Shown in pieces: positions 42,640-57,080 of a DNA stretch of 64,000 bases. The number at the start of each line of letters is the position of its first letter. The first letter of the stretch is position 1. Source of the DNA: Artemia franciscana (lineage: Eukaryota > Arthropoda > Branchiopoda > Anostraca > Artemiidae); assembly GCF_032884065.1 (NCBI RefSeq), contig NC_088866.1:49343268-49407267 (forward strand), read 5' to 3'. A model generated the notes under the pieces. That model ran no database searches, was not told the origin of the DNA, and was given only the letters and a program-made list of their open reading frames with translations. The position numbers were made by a program, and so were the translations under genes.

Positions 42640-43583
42640 CTAGCTGGGTCCCGGTGGCTTCGCCGCCGGGCCCCAGCATGGCAAGCGGCAGGCTTCTATA
42701 TATGGATTCTCATCGTCCCTTGTGTTCTAACCGCAGACAGTGCTGGGTCCTGGCGGCTTCGCCATCGTGCCCCAGCCTGGCACGCGGCAGGCTTCTATAT
42801 ATGGATTCTCATTGTCCCTTGTGTTCTAACTGCAGACAGTGCTGGGTCCTGGCGGCTTCGCCATCGTGCCCCAGCCTGGCACGCGGCAGGCTTCTATATA
42901 TGGATTCTCATTGTCCCTTGTGTTCTAACCGCAGACAGTGCTGGGTCCCGGCGGCTTCGCCACCGGGCCCCATCATGTCACGCGGCAGGCTTCCATATAT
43001 GGATTCTCATTGTCCCTTGCGTTCTAACCACAGACAGTGCTGGGTCTCGGTGGCTTTGCCACCGGTCCCCGCGGGCCCCAGCATGGCACGCGGCAGGCTT
43101 CTATATATGGATTCTCATTGTCCCTTGTGTTCTGGGTCCCGGCAACGCTATGCCATTTTTGGATCGAATTGATGACGTAAATTGGTTTGGTTTTCTGTTT
43201 TAAGGTTTTCAAATTGCTTTAATCCATTGTCAAAATATATATAAATATTTGTGCAATTGCCATTTTTTTTACATTTTAAGCAATTTAGTAATAATTTCTT
43301 TTTGACGTTAATTGGAACTTTGACAAATTTTCTTTGAGCAGCAAGCATTCTAAACTTCAACAATTTCTACTAAACTTCAAACTTTTGGTTTTCTGTTTTA
43401 AGGTTTTCGAATTGCTTTAATCCATTGTCAAATATATTGAAATATTTGTGCAGTCACCAGTTTTTTACATTTTAAGTAATTTAATAAAATTTAAAAAGAG
43501 CGTCAGTTTTTTTAGCTCGTGTAACGGTAATAACGATAAAGATAGTGTAACGGACACTACATTTATATATATATATATATAGA
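42640..43583 (-). mobile_element. Second Helitron family, − strand, with 99-bp internal repeats
   Basis: On + it begins CTAG then a GC palindrome ('gggtcccggtggcttcgccg') and ends 'tatatatataga' before 'ttttgc'. Read on minus this is 5' A|TC...hairpin-CTAG|T 3', the Helitron end structure and A/T target. It differs from the first family in hairpin sequence and has no helicase. It shares the 'ttaaggttttcgaatt' block with part of 22870-24180. Confidence 0.75.
42643..43140 (-). repeat. 99-bp tandem repeat, five units plus a partial sixth
   Basis: 'gctgggtc' recurs at 42643, 42742, 42841, 42940 and 43039, exactly 99 bp apart, with a partial at about 43131. Every unit contains the GC palindrome of the Helitron 3' end, so the terminator-like hairpin is multiplied. 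Because 99 is a multiple of three, a spurious 209-codon ORF results. Confidence 0.92.
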
Positions 43584-43753
43584 TTTTGCTCTATTTTAAA
43601 ATAGATCATCTCCCCAGTAGGCCTACTGCTTTGAGAATTTGCATTCTTTTAAAATAGAATGATGCATATATATTTGACTACCATATTTTGCTAAAAAAAA
43701 TATGTAATTAAAAAATAGTTAGTTTATAACTGTGTACTAAATATGTTTTGCAG

Positions 43754-43908
43754 AAGAAAACATCAGTGATTTTGATGAAGCTGCATATGAAAGTGAAAGA
43801 CAGAGGCACTATGAGGAATGGATAGAAAGAGACAGGATTGTACATGAAGAATGGAAAAAGAAAGAAGAGCAAAGAATTCTCCTTCAAAAGCAGAAAAAAC
43901 AGGAAGAG
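43754..43908 (+). CDS. ZRSR2: ZRSR2/Urp-like protein, exon 2
   Basis: 155 nt after 'tgttttgcag', in phase with exon 1 (one base plus two). The translation reads EENISDFDEAAYESERQRHYEEWIERDRI, then VHEEWKKKEEQRIL and QKKQEE. It matches the highly charged 'ERQRLHEEWLLREQKAQEEFRIKKEKEE' part of ZRSR2, the best-matching segment of this gene in the window. This region is a predicted helix or coiled coil. The end is in phase 0 before 'gtttca', a donor with a weak extension. Confidence 0.82.
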
Positions 43909-44074
43909 GTTTCAAAGTTTTTTTTTTTCATTTATACCTCTCTTTGAATTACTATGCAAGTCTACATTTCAGCACTTTTAACTGCTAGTCTTAAACTTTA
44001 AATCTTGTAAATGTAAACGTAGATTGAAGAGACTAATAGATCTAATAAATTAATAGAATTAACAAAGCATTTAA

Positions 44075-44991
44075 TCTATATATATAAAAATAAGTTGTCT
44101 GTGTGTGTTTGTGTCGAGTGACGTCATGTTTGTGTGTCGACTGACGTCATGTTTGTTGATTGACGAAATTACACCCCAGGACATCGGGACACAAATGACG
44201 ACCGGGACGCCGGGGCATCTATATATATAAAAATAAGTGGTCTGTGTGTCGAGTGACGTCATGTGTGTGTGTCGACTGACATCATGTTTGTTGATTGACG
44301 AAATTACACACCGGGACATTGGGACACAAATGACGACCGGGACATAGGGAATATAAATGACGATCTGGACACTCAAAGAGAAAGCGACCGGGACACAAGG
44401 AATGTTCGATTAGCAATCACCATTAACAAAGCATCAGGACACAAATGACGACCGGGACACAGGGAATATGAATGACGACCAGGACACTCAAAGAGAAATT
44501 ACAGACCGGAACACAAATGACGACCGGGACAAAAATGACGACCGGGACACAGGGAATATAAATGACGACCGCGACACTCAGAGAGAGATTACAGACTGGG
44601 ACACCGGGACACAAATGACGACCGGGACACAGGGAAACAACAACAACGGGGACGCCGGGGGGCACAGGGGGATATATAAACGACGACAGGGACACAGGGA
44701 TGTTCGATTAGCAATCACCATCAACAAAGCTCAAGGGCAATCATTAGAATAATGAGGTATAGATCTGATTACAGATTGTTTATCCCATGGACAATTATAT
44801 GTTGCATGTTCAAGAGTCGGTAAACCTGACAATCTATTTATATGCACAGACAATGGGACAGCCAAGAATGTTGTACATTCGCAAGTTTTACGTAGTTAAA
44901 AATATATATAATGGCGCGTAACTAATATGGTGCGTAACGACTTGCGCGCGCGGGGGGCTTGGGGGGGGCGAAGCGCCACCCCAACAGCTAG
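44075..44991 (+). mobile_element. Helitron, + strand, with doubled 5' end
   Basis: A 5' end 'TCTATATATATAAAAATAAG' occurs at 44075 and again at 44218, so either a 143-bp 5' stub precedes a full element or the end was duplicated. Leader octamers TGACGTCA lie at 44119-44126 and 44142-44149. The minisatellite (44300-44700) follows, then the helicase tail (VRLAITINKAQGQSLE at about 44699-44750). The 3' GC hairpin ends 'ccccaacagCTAG' at 44991. Confidence 0.88.
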
Positions 44992-46678
<1,687 letters not shown>

Positions 46679-46749
46679 AAATAACCACAAAGACCACGGT
46701 GCTTTTCCATAATATAAATAAAAAAAGGTGAAACATGCAACAGATCGGG

Positions 46750-47005
46750 GAAAATATTGGTTATTGCACGAAAAAACTAGTTATGTCCTGATTCTTTGGA
46801 CAAACAAATTTAGTCCCAACTCGGTGCAGAAACAAGCTGGAGGCAAAAGTGGCCTAACGCTCCCTGTAACCCAAGGCACTTCGCTTTGAGTATATTTTCA
46901 TGCAAAGGTGTTGTGGGCCCATCTTTTTTAATGGAACTGTAAATGGAGAGGACTACCTGGACATGATTAATGAATTATGTTTTGCAACTGGTCGAAATTA
47001 AACCT
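46750..47005 (+). pseudogene. Mariner/Tc1-type transposase, catalytic-domain fragment (first part)
   Basis: The frames read FEYIFMQRCCGP, FFNGTVNGEDYLDMINE, matching the 'GVIGPFFF.GTV.GE.YLDML' segment between the two catalytic Asp residues of mariner-like DDE/D transposases. Upstream a decayed 'NKF.PNSVQKQ' stretch is seen. Stops and frame changes are present. It continues at 48415. Confidence 0.75.
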
Positions 47006-47057
47006 AACTTTTATGAACACTTTTTTTTAGAAGAATAGAGTACCGCACCATTATCAA

Positions 47058-48374
47058 ACAGGTTAGGTCGTAGTGAACTGTAAGTAAGGAGCGACCTGCC
47101 TCAATAGAAACCAAAACTGTAAGACATGGCATTTTGAATCCAATAGATTTATCAAAAGATTTGGCTTATTATGCTGATTTTAAATATATAATTTTCATAC
47201 AGTTTAGTTTTATCCTCTAAAAGCTACAAGCCTGATAAAATTTGCCTGATTTTTGAAAAAAGAAAGAAATACCCGCTAAAAGTCATAGAATTAATAAAAA
47301 TTGCACCATCAGATTCATCATATCAGAAAACCCGTACTGTAGAGAATTCAAGCTCTTATATGCAAAAACGCGGAATTTTTTTCAGGGGATTCATATCAAC
47401 CCAGTATTCCTAGTATGTCTTGAGATGGCTCATTTGAACGGAAATTAAAAGTTCTAGGGCGCTTTTTAAATGACCAAAAAGATTGGGTGGCAACTAGGCT
47501 CCCTTTCCAGCCCATTTTTCCCAAGATTGTCCAATCAAAATTTTAAGATATCTATTTTGTTCATCATAGTTGAGGGCCCAGTAACTATACCTTTGGATAT
47601 GATCCTTCCCCCCCCCCCCTCAGCCCCAGGGGAAAGATCTTAAATTTTTTTAATTTCCCATTGCTTATGCATAGTATTTGTTATTGAAAAGTATGTATAC
47701 ATTACGGATGAGGGGGGGGACGAATTTTCTGCGTAGGGTTTTTCCAGGGGTGAATTTTCCATGGGGAGGAGATAAGTGTACAGGGGGTGAACTTGTCAGA
47801 GGAAATTATACACTGTGGAAATTTGCCAGAATCTCTATACAATATATTTCTTTTATGTTTTGCTTTCTCTATTCCATCTCAATTTTATGCGTGGAGCTGT
47901 TGAGGATAAGATAATTTTCCGGGGTAAATTTTCACCAGCATTGAATTGCCTAGAGAATATTTCCATGGGGAAGGGGATTTCTCTTTGGAGGTGGGGTCAA
48001 ATTTCCTGACATTATTTAAAAAACGATCAGAAATTAAATAAATAAAAAAAAGTTTTTCTACTGAAAGTAAGGAGCAACATTAAAACTTAAAACGAACAAA
48101 AATTGTTACGTATTTGAAGGGGAATGCCCTTTCCTCAACATCTCGAACGCTACAGCTTGAATTTTGTCCCAATCCTTTAAGAACAACTCCTGAGATGCAA
48201 AGGTTCTTTAATTGGAACAATAAAAAGCTGTTTTAAAAGTACTCAAATCTTTAGCGTAAAGAGCGAGGTGTTGAGGATGGAGCATTCCCCTTCATATACA
48301 TAATAATTTTTATTCGTTTCAAGTTTTAATGTTGCTGCTTACTTTCAGTGGAAAAAACTTGTTTTTTTACTTAA
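47058..48374 (+). mobile_element. E-family repeat inserted in the transposase fossil
   Basis: It starts 'caaacaggttaggtcgtag...gtaaggagcgacctg' and ends 'ttgctgcttactttcagtgg' plus T-rich DNA. The most diverged of the three long E copies, with the middle shortened to give 1.3 kb. Transposase sequence lies on both sides. Confidence 0.75.
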
Positions 48375-48414
48375 TGCATCAACAATAAGAGGCTACCTGA
48401 TCAAAGTTTCTTTA

Positions 48415-48800
<386 letters not shown>

Positions 48801-48959
48801 TCAGAGGTTATAGGCTTGAGATTACAAATGCAAGAGACGATATGAGAGAAAACCATGTAGTGATCAAGATGGGCCTAGGTTTGCATAAGAATCTATTAAA
48901 GTGGAGGTCCCAAGCCTTCTTGCTGCCCAAATCTAAGCAGGTTTAAGTGATTTGTATAA

Positions 48960-51900
48960 AGTTTTGAAGAAGTTATTACTCGCTAGCCGGCCGTGTTGGG
49001 ACTGGTGACTTCAGACGTTTTGAACTAAACTCATCACAAGTTTCAGAATTTCATCTCCCAAGGTTAGGAAAAAAGAAATTTGGTGGTATAAAATGTATAA
49101 ATTCAAGTAGGAAAGCTGGAGTATATAGGCATATTGTAGAGCTCATGATGAATAAGGAGGCTTTGTAGGGAAGGGATTAATAGTATAATTCTAGTTGTTC
49201 ATTTTATGATAAGAAAGTGCCCCGGTAGAATCGACTGACGGAGACAGTAGTGACTCAGATGGATCTTACATACATCTACAGGGACAAATAGACAAGCTCC
49301 AAGATAGAATAGAAATATTGTATTTTTACTATGTTAGTGACTCAGATGGATCTTACGTACATCTACAGGGACAAATAGACAAGCTCCAAGATAGAATAGA
49401 AATATTGTATTTTTACTATGTTAGTGACTCAGATGGATCTTACGTACATCTACAGGGACAAATAGACAAGCTCCAAGATAGAATAGAAATATTGTATTTT
49501 TACTATGTTAGTGACTCAGATGGATCTTACGTACATCTACAGGGACAAATAGACAAGCTCCAAGATAGAATAGAAATATTGTATTTTTACTATGTTAGTG
49601 ACTCAGATGGATCTTACGTACATCTACAGGGACAAATAGACAAGCTCCAAGATAGAATAGAAATATTGTATTTTTACTATGTTAGTGACTCAGATGGATC
49701 TTACGTACATCTACAGGGACAAATAGACAAGCTCCAAGATAGAATAGAAATATTGTATTTTTACTATGTTAGTGACTCAGATGGATCTTACATACATCTA
49801 CAGGGACAAATAGACAAGCTCCAAGATAGAATAGAAATATTGTATTTTTACTATGTTAGTGACTCAGATGGATCTTACGTACATCTACAGGGACAAATAG
49901 ACAAGCTCCAAGATAGAATAGAAATATTGTATTTTTACTATGTTAGTGACTCAGATGGATCTTACGTACATCTACAGGGACAAATAGACAAGCTCCAAGA
50001 TAGAATAGAAATATTGTATTTTTACTATGTTAGTGACTCAGATGGATCTTACATACATCTACAGGGACAAATAGACAAGCTCCAAGATAGAATAGAAATA
50101 TTGTATTTTTACTATGTTAGTGACTCAGATGGATCTTACGTACATCTACAGGGACAAATAGACAAGCTCCAAGATAGAATAGAAATATTGTATTTTTACT
50201 ATGTTAGTGACTCAGATGGATCTTACGTACATCTACAGGGACAAATAGACAAGCTCCAAGATAGAATAGAAATATTGTATTTTTACTATGTTAGTGACTC
50301 AGATGGATCTTACATACATCTACAGGGACAAATAGACAAGCTCCAAGATAGAATAGAAATATTGTATTTTTACTATGTTAGTGACTCAGATGGATCTTAC
50401 ATACATCTACAGGGACAAATAGACAAGCTCCAAGATAGAATAGAAATATTGTATTTTTACTATGTTAGTGACTCAGATGGATCTTACATACATCTACAGG
50501 GACAAATAGACAAGCTCCAAGATAGAATAGAAATATTGTATTTTTACTATGTTAGTGACTCAGATGGATCTTACATACATCTACAGGGACAAATAGACAA
50601 GCTCCAAGATAGAATAGAAATATTGTATTTTTACTATGTTAGTGACTCAGATGGATCTTACATACATCTACAGGGACAAATAGACAAGCTCCAAGATAGA
50701 ATAGAAATATTGTATTTTTACTATGTTAGTGACTCAGATGGATCTTACATACATCTACAGGGACAAATAGACAAGCTCCAAGATAGAATAGAAATATTGT
50801 ATTTTTACTATGTTAGTGACTCAGATGGATCTTACATACATCTACAGGGACAAATAGACAAGCTCCAAGATAGAATAGAAATATTGTATTTTTACTATGT
50901 TAGTGACTCAGATGGATCTTACGTACATCTACAGGGACAAATAGACAAGCTCCAAGATAGAATAGAAATATTGTATTTTTACTATGTTAGTGACTCAGAT
51001 GGATCTTACGTACATCTACAGAGACAAATAGACAAGCTCCAAGATAGAATAGAAATATTGTATTTTTACTATGTTAGTGACTCAGATGGATCTTACGTAC
51101 ATCTACAGGGACAAATAGACAAGCTCCAAGATAGAATAGAAATATTGTATTTTTACTATGTTAGTGACTCAGATGGATCTTACGTACATCTACAGGGACA
51201 AATAGACAAGCTCCAAGATAGAATAGAAATATTGTATTTTTACTATGTTAGTGACTCAGATGGATCTTACGTACATCTACAGGGACAAATAGACAAGCTC
51301 CAAGATAGAATAGAAATATTGTATTTTTACTATGTTAGTGACTCAGATGGATCTTACGTACATCTACAGGGACAAATAGACAAGCTCCAAGATAGAATAG
51401 AAATATTGTATTTTTACTATGTTAGTGACTCAGATGGATCTTACGTACATCTACAGGGACAAATAGACAAGCTCCAAGATAGAATAGAAATATTGTATTT
51501 TTACTATGTTAGTGACTCAGATGGATCTTACGTACATCTACAGGGACAAATAGACAAGCTCCAAGATAGAATAGAAATATTGTATTTTTACTATGTTAGT
51601 GACTCAGATGGATCTTACGTACATCTACAGGGACAAATAGACAAGCTCCAAGATAGAATAGAAATATTGTATTTTTACTATGTTAGTGACTCAGATGGAT
51701 CTTACGTACATCTACAGGGACAAATAGACAAGCTCCAAGATAGAATAGAAATATTGTATTTTTACTATGTTAGTGACTCAGATGGATCTTACGTACATCT
51801 ACAGGGACAAATAGACAAGCTCCAAGATAGAATAGAAATATAGTATTTTTATTATGGAACTTTATTGCCCAGATTGGGATAGACAGTATCCAAGCTTTGG

Positions 51901-53790
51901 TAAATTTGGCATAGGGCAAGAAAACAGCAATGGTAATAGATTACCGCAGTTTTGTAGTTACAACAATCCAGATATAAACCAATACAGTATTGGGTCATTA
52001 AATGGCGCGCTAGTCAGCATGGTACTCACACGATGGTAAGAGGGCCAATATTAATGGTTAAACTTGAAGACTTGTAGAATCAGTACAATTCGCTTGGGTC
52101 TTTAGAATTATTATTATTGATGCTAATGCTAATGATCACTATCTAATAGTGTTTAGAATTAATTGAAAGCTGAAATTTGGGAAAAATTACAACCTTTTGA
52201 GAAGTTATTGTGTAAATAGAGTCCTGGGTGAGAATCGTAGAGGCACTTTCATGGATTAGTTGAATATAAAATCGTAGAATATAAAATTTGATAATGCAGA
52301 AAATGAATGGAATATTTAAAGACAGTAGTTTGCAAAGTTGCTGACGATGTCTTAGGGAGGAAAGTTTGAAAACCAGCTAGGAGCATTAATGGAAAAACTT
52401 TAAGCTGAATAGAAGATAGTGGAGGTTTTTACAAAAAGTGTCTTAGTGACTGATTTTACGAGAATAAGAGGAAAGTAAGGGGAGTAGAGAAGGTATTAAA
52501 GTGTGAATTCAAGGTTTGTGAAAGGGAGGCACGGATATAATTTTCAAGAGCCAGGAAGATGCAGCCTGGGGGCAAAATAGTAAGGTATGATATTGACATG
52601 TTAAGAAATTAAGAGGGAGTTGTCAGTCTAGGCTTATCCTTGTTAAAGATAGGAATGGAGGCTCCTTTATTGATAAAAAATTGTCAAAAAAAGATGGATT
52701 AAACTGTTATAAAGGCATGGAAAATGAAAGGCGTGAAAAAATGAAAAAAAAAAAAAATAAGACAGTTTGGAAGACAAGGAAGATTATTTGCATGGACAAG
52801 TTGGAGGAAGCTTTAAGAGGATTGAAAAATGAAAAGGTCTCTGGTTCTGATAGCTTGGTATTGTAAATATGTTTAGAAAATAGGGTGGTTGTGAAGTTTA
52901 AGATTAGTTATTGAAGATTATGAAAACAATTTTTGAAAAAAGAAGTATTTGGTAATTTTGGGAAAATTTTAATTCAACCTGTACTAAGGAAAGGTAATAA
53001 GCGTGATTTTGCTAACTGCAGAGGCATTGGATTTACTTTTGCTGGTAGCGAATGACTGAGTATAATGATACTTATTAGACTAAGGTTGGCTGTAGATATA
53101 GTTTGAAGAGGAGAAGAATGTGGTTTTAGGAAGGGGAAAGGATGTATTAGACCAATTATTTACTCTTAGATTAATAATTCTGAAATGTCTGAATCATCAA
53201 ACTGAATCAGCAAACAAACAAAAGTTCTCGGTTTTATGTGTCGTGAAAAGGAATTTGGTTAGGTCACAAAAACGACTTGAGTGAATGTCCTGTTTTTGTA
53301 GCATATACCAGATCAGCTCATTAAACTGATTAATGTTTTGTACAATAGTATTATTGCTGTGAATTAGGCTTTATAGTGAGGCTAGTTTGTTGGCTTGATG
53401 TGTAATCAGGAGTTGATCATAGTTTTGTCATTTTTCTGTTTATATGGGTTTATTTTAATGGACTTCGTCTGACGAACACAGTAAATACTTTTGGATGACA
53501 TGGTATCAAATGGTCTGGTAAAACTCTTTTAGACTTAGATGATGCAGATATTTCGGGTGTTTTAGTCAAAGACATTAGTGAAACGACTGAATTTTGCAGT
53601 TTTGAAAGTCCAAGACGTGAGAAAGGTTTTAAGATAATGCTAAGTAGACCTAATTCGACTTGATTAGAAATAAACAAGAGTGAAGAGGGGATTTTAAGTA
53701 ATAAGAAAATCGATCAAATGGGTAGCTTCAATTACGTTGGTCCTATTATTAGCAAAGATAAGATTTACAATTTACAAAATGACCATCACA
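48960..53790 (+). mobile_element. RTE-like LINE, decayed, 5' and central part
   Basis: Order on +: a decayed endonuclease (from about 48960), 'APVESTDGDSSDSDGSYIHLQ' at 49220, which corresponds to the endonuclease 'YAPVE.TD...' block, and an 87-bp array. Next come endonuclease DRQYPSFGKFGIGQENSNGNRL (51870-52040) and RT pieces LEEALRGLKNEKVSGSDSL (52801-52860), CGFRKG-like (53117) and MGSFNYVGPIISKD (53718). This is the family often annotated as 'craniofacial development protein 2-like'. It has many stops. The C-terminal part is displaced to 57395. Confidence 0.85.
49249..51858 (+). repeat. 87-bp tandem array, 30 units, derived from LINE endonuclease sequence
   Basis: 'agtgactcagat' recurs every 87 bp from 49249 to 51772, giving 30 units. 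Units are almost identical: the main variant is 'gtacat' versus 'atacat' (Val/Ile), plus one Gly to Arg. Edge units differ most. 87 bp is 29 codons, so an 841-codon ORF (49318-51843) results, with unit YVSDSDGSYVHLQGQ then IDKLQDRIEILYFY. The flanking sequence on both sides is LINE endonuclease, in the matching order, so the array is an internal expansion of that segment and not a host protein. Confidence 0.95.
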
Positions 53791-54019
53791 AGCCCCGAAA
53801 GACCAAATTCGCATTTCGGAGTCATAAAACCATAAAAATAGCACAACAACTAAAAAAACTGGTCAGACTATGTCAAAAACAACCTAATCAGAAAGGGTTG
53901 AAAAGGTTTAAAAGAGAACATATAAACAAAGCAAATTGAACAAAAGAATCAAACGAACATAAAAATTGGGTATCTCCAGTACCAAAGAAAAAAAAGAAGG
54001 ATAACTAGCGGTTTAACTA
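53791..54019. other. A-rich DNA at the LINE junction
   Basis: The boundary between the RTE-like LINE and the inserted block is not exact. No coding family recognised here. Confidence 0.3.
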
Positions 54020-57000
54020 GGTTAAGCAACATATGGAGGAACAGATAGAAACGGGTTCAGAAACAGCACATGGCAGGTTGTGTTTGGATGGGGAGTGTCT
54101 TTTGGGGAAAATATTTCCCGTACGAAGGTTTATTATTGCATTTTTTGCAAAACGGAGGTACAATGTTCATCTCCTGTGGTCAAGAGTTTCCAGCTTTGCC
54201 TTTTTTAAAAGGAACTAGTATGGTCCCTTAGCTTCTTTAGAAATTATTCTCAGAGCTCTTTTTTGAATGGATTCATTGTGTTGCGGAGCAACACTACTGC
54301 TTTCGTAGTTTTTTTTTGTTTTTGTTTTTGTTTTTTTTTCACCGTGATCAGAGACCTGTAGCTCCGAAGTGGTAAGAGTTAAAAATTTGAGATTTTTCAG
54401 AGGGAAGGGAAACGTGAAACAGAGTAAAAAAGTTCCAGAGAAGTTCTTAAAATTTCTAACTGTTTTCCATAAAAAAAATAAAACCGTTTTTTTCTTAGAA
54501 ACTGTGCGTTCGATGTTTGGCGTTAAGTTAAGACGACCTTAGCTTCGGAAATAAACTTGTTAGAAATACAGTTATGCTGAACTCATGTAGAACTTTCATT
54601 TGTCTCTTCGAGAACCGGAGCACAAAATTCCGTAGCTCTTACAGATTTCCCGGAAAAGTCCATCTCGTTCCGATTTTTTTTGGAATTTTCTCAAATTTTC
54701 GATTTTGATGTTTCTTATATTTTTATCGAGTAGTGCTATGAAAAGTATGCAAGAAGAAGTGAAGTGTTCTATATACCAAGTTGCTTCGTTCTCTAAGAAA
54801 TAATTTCCGAAGTTTCGACGTTCTAGAGGTAACTTCTGTTCTGGACCAGCTAGAATTTTTTTTCCAACGCGGTTCCAACAGGTCTCGATCTCCTAACAAC
54901 TGGAGCTTACAATAGTTTCTCCGAAATAAAATTCCTTCTTTGGGTTTTTCTATTTGGAAGTTTTGTCATGCTCTCGGGGCAATTTAAATTTTTTGGTGAA
55001 TTTGGTTTGTTTTATATTTTCCTAGCTTAGACCATCAAAAGTTAAGAAGAAAACTATAAGATGTTATTTCCGCATCTCTTTCAAATTTCCCGGAAATAAT
55101 TCCCGAAATGTGCGTCTCGAAACATAATACTTCGAATTGGCGTCAAGTTAAGACGGCCCTAGTTTCGGAAGTAAACGTTTTAGAGATAAAATAATTCTCG
55201 TTTATTTCTGGACCATCTAAACATTTTACCAAACTCAGTTTAGTAGGAGCTCGAAATAAAACCATATCAAAGATGCTTCAAGATAACAATCGAAGCCGCA
55301 TTAGAAAAATGTCCTCTGAAGGACATAATGGAGACTGTTGCTCCGCAACTGTGTCTCGTAGGGCACAGTTGCACGTGTTGCTCCGCAACTGTGCCCTAAG
55401 GAACAGGGCACAGTTGCTGCAACACTTCCCGTTGCACAGGCAACGGAGGTCTAGTTTTTTTTCTGATTTATCATGGGAGATGCCTGGATGCCAAACTGGA
55501 CATGCATATTCAAGATGAGGGCGGACATAGGAAGTATACCTCCGTAAAGAATGGGATGGGGGGAGGTTAAATTTATTAAAGAGCTTAAGGAGAGACATGG
55601 ACGCATTAGCTTTGTGAACAATATCTTTAACGTGGATGTCCCACTTTAAATTAGAGGAAATTTTAACCTCAAGTAATTTAAAGGAAGACATCATATCTTG
55701 TGGAATAGGGTTGAGTAAAAGGGGTGAGGTTTTAATGAACTGGAATTATTATAGATTTAGATGGTTTTAATTTAATGTCCATGACCACAGTGTTATCTGT
55801 AATATCAATGAGGATGTTCATAGGGTTGCTTACTAAGTTTCGGTAACAGGTTTTAACAACCGTTGAGTCATCCACAAATTACCATCTGTCAGGAAAATTT
55901 CTTATCAAGGTTATTTATCATAACAAGAAAAAGGAGTTGATCAAGGAGAGTACTTTGGGGTACCCCTTTGTGGACAAGGAGGGGACTGGAATAATGATTC
56001 TGATATTTGACTACCTGTGATCTATTTGATAAAAAGGAGGCAACCGATTTAACCTGGAAAGAATCAATACTGAAATCATTTTCAAGTTTCTCAACCAGAA
56101 TATTGTGGTTAACACGGTCGAATGCTTTTTGAAGGTCAATGAAAATTGAGTTTAGCGAGCAATTAGGTTTTTCGAGAATCTTTCCAATTGAGTCAGTAAG
56201 AAAAACAAGGTAATGGGAAGTAAAAGTGAATTTGATGTTCCCAAATTGCCTCAGGTCAGTAAAACGTAGGATTTTCTCCTTTAGTTAATCTGCAAGGAAT
56301 CCTTCATATACTTTAGAGAATATAGGGGTGAGTGAAATATTACGAATACCTTCAAAACTAGGTTTTTCGTCTTTCTTTTTTATGGGGGGTTAAGAAACCC
56401 AGTTTTCAAAAGGTATTGGCCAGACTCAGTATTGTCATTGAAAATAACAGACAAGGGCTTTGACAGACAGTCACAGAAAGCACTAATAAGAGGAAACGGG
56501 TTATCTAAAGAGCAGACACCGTAGTTTTCCCAATTTTTCTTTCAATCTGAGATGGAGATATGGAGGGGAAAGCAGGTGGGAGAATATTAGTGGGTAATTG
56601 ATAAGGCAATGCCAGAAGGCTCTGGACGATAGAAGCAAGGAACTTGTTAAGATAATTAGCAGTAACTTATGGGGATTCAGGTAGGTTGAAATCAAGCTGG
56701 TCTAGACTCCTAAAAACAACTTTTCTTTTAACTCAGGATACGAATCTTTTGGTTTATTGGTAAACAATTCTTTGACCTTTTTCTTGTTGTAGGACTGGGC
56801 AGTTTTATGTATTTCTTTTTTAATTGCTTTTCTTAGTTTATTAGCTTCATCCAGTTTACCATTTCTGAAAAGATTCAATTTTATTCTAATTAGCGCTTTT
56901 ATTGGTTGATTAATAGATGGTTTGTCATTGGAGCGCTTTTTAAATCTTTTTTCTGTGAAAGAAATTAGATATTTATCGTTTAGCTTTTTGTGAAAGGTAG

Positions 57001-57080
57001 TGATTTTTCCATCAAGATCGTGCTAACTATAAATATCTGACCAATCCTCGGTACTCAGCCACATTCCAAAGAAAGTAGGC
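54020..57080 (-). mobile_element. LINE (Jockey/CR1-like), − strand, 5'-truncated, inserted in the RTE-like LINE
   Basis: On minus, from 57060 down: the EN-RT linker (EDWSDIYS, KLNDKYLISFTEKRFKKRSNDKPSIN, NKKKVKELF). Next are RT blocks ('GTPKYSP...NNLDKKFP' near 55950, FVDDSTVV near 55870) and the RT C terminus SFKLLEVKISSNLKWDIHV, YVRPHLEYACPVWHPG (55455-55694). After an insertion, IQKRALRIISKEAKGPY (54215-54275) follows. The endonuclease is missing. Many stops. Confidence 0.82.
54280..55455. mobile_element. Unclassified insertion with 'TTGCTCCGCAAC' ends inside the − strand LINE
   Basis: It separates two LINE codons-runs that are normally adjacent (SEK and ESIQKRAL). The ends carry palindromic 'gttgcggagcaac' (about 54282) and repeated 'gttgctccgcaactgtg' (55335-55445). 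Inside, a block of about 600 bp seems repeated: 'gcgttaagttaagacg' near 54520 and 'gcgtcaagttaagacg' near 55141. No ORF. Family unknown. Confidence 0.6.

Noticed and set aside
42643-43140. CRISPR-like regular spacing (99 bp, also 87 bp at 49249)
   Set aside because: The whole unit repeats with no unique spacers, in a eukaryotic genome; these are tandem repeats.
42543-43172. 209-codon ORF with a repeated RLLYMDSHCPLCSN pattern
   Set aside because: It is a product of the 99-bp (33-codon) Helitron repeat; the reading frame has no start context or homology.
49318-51843. 841-codon repeat protein as a host gene
   Set aside because: The unit is LINE endonuclease sequence and both flanks are decayed LINE; the open frame follows from an 87-bp period (29 codons). 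Listed as a repeat.
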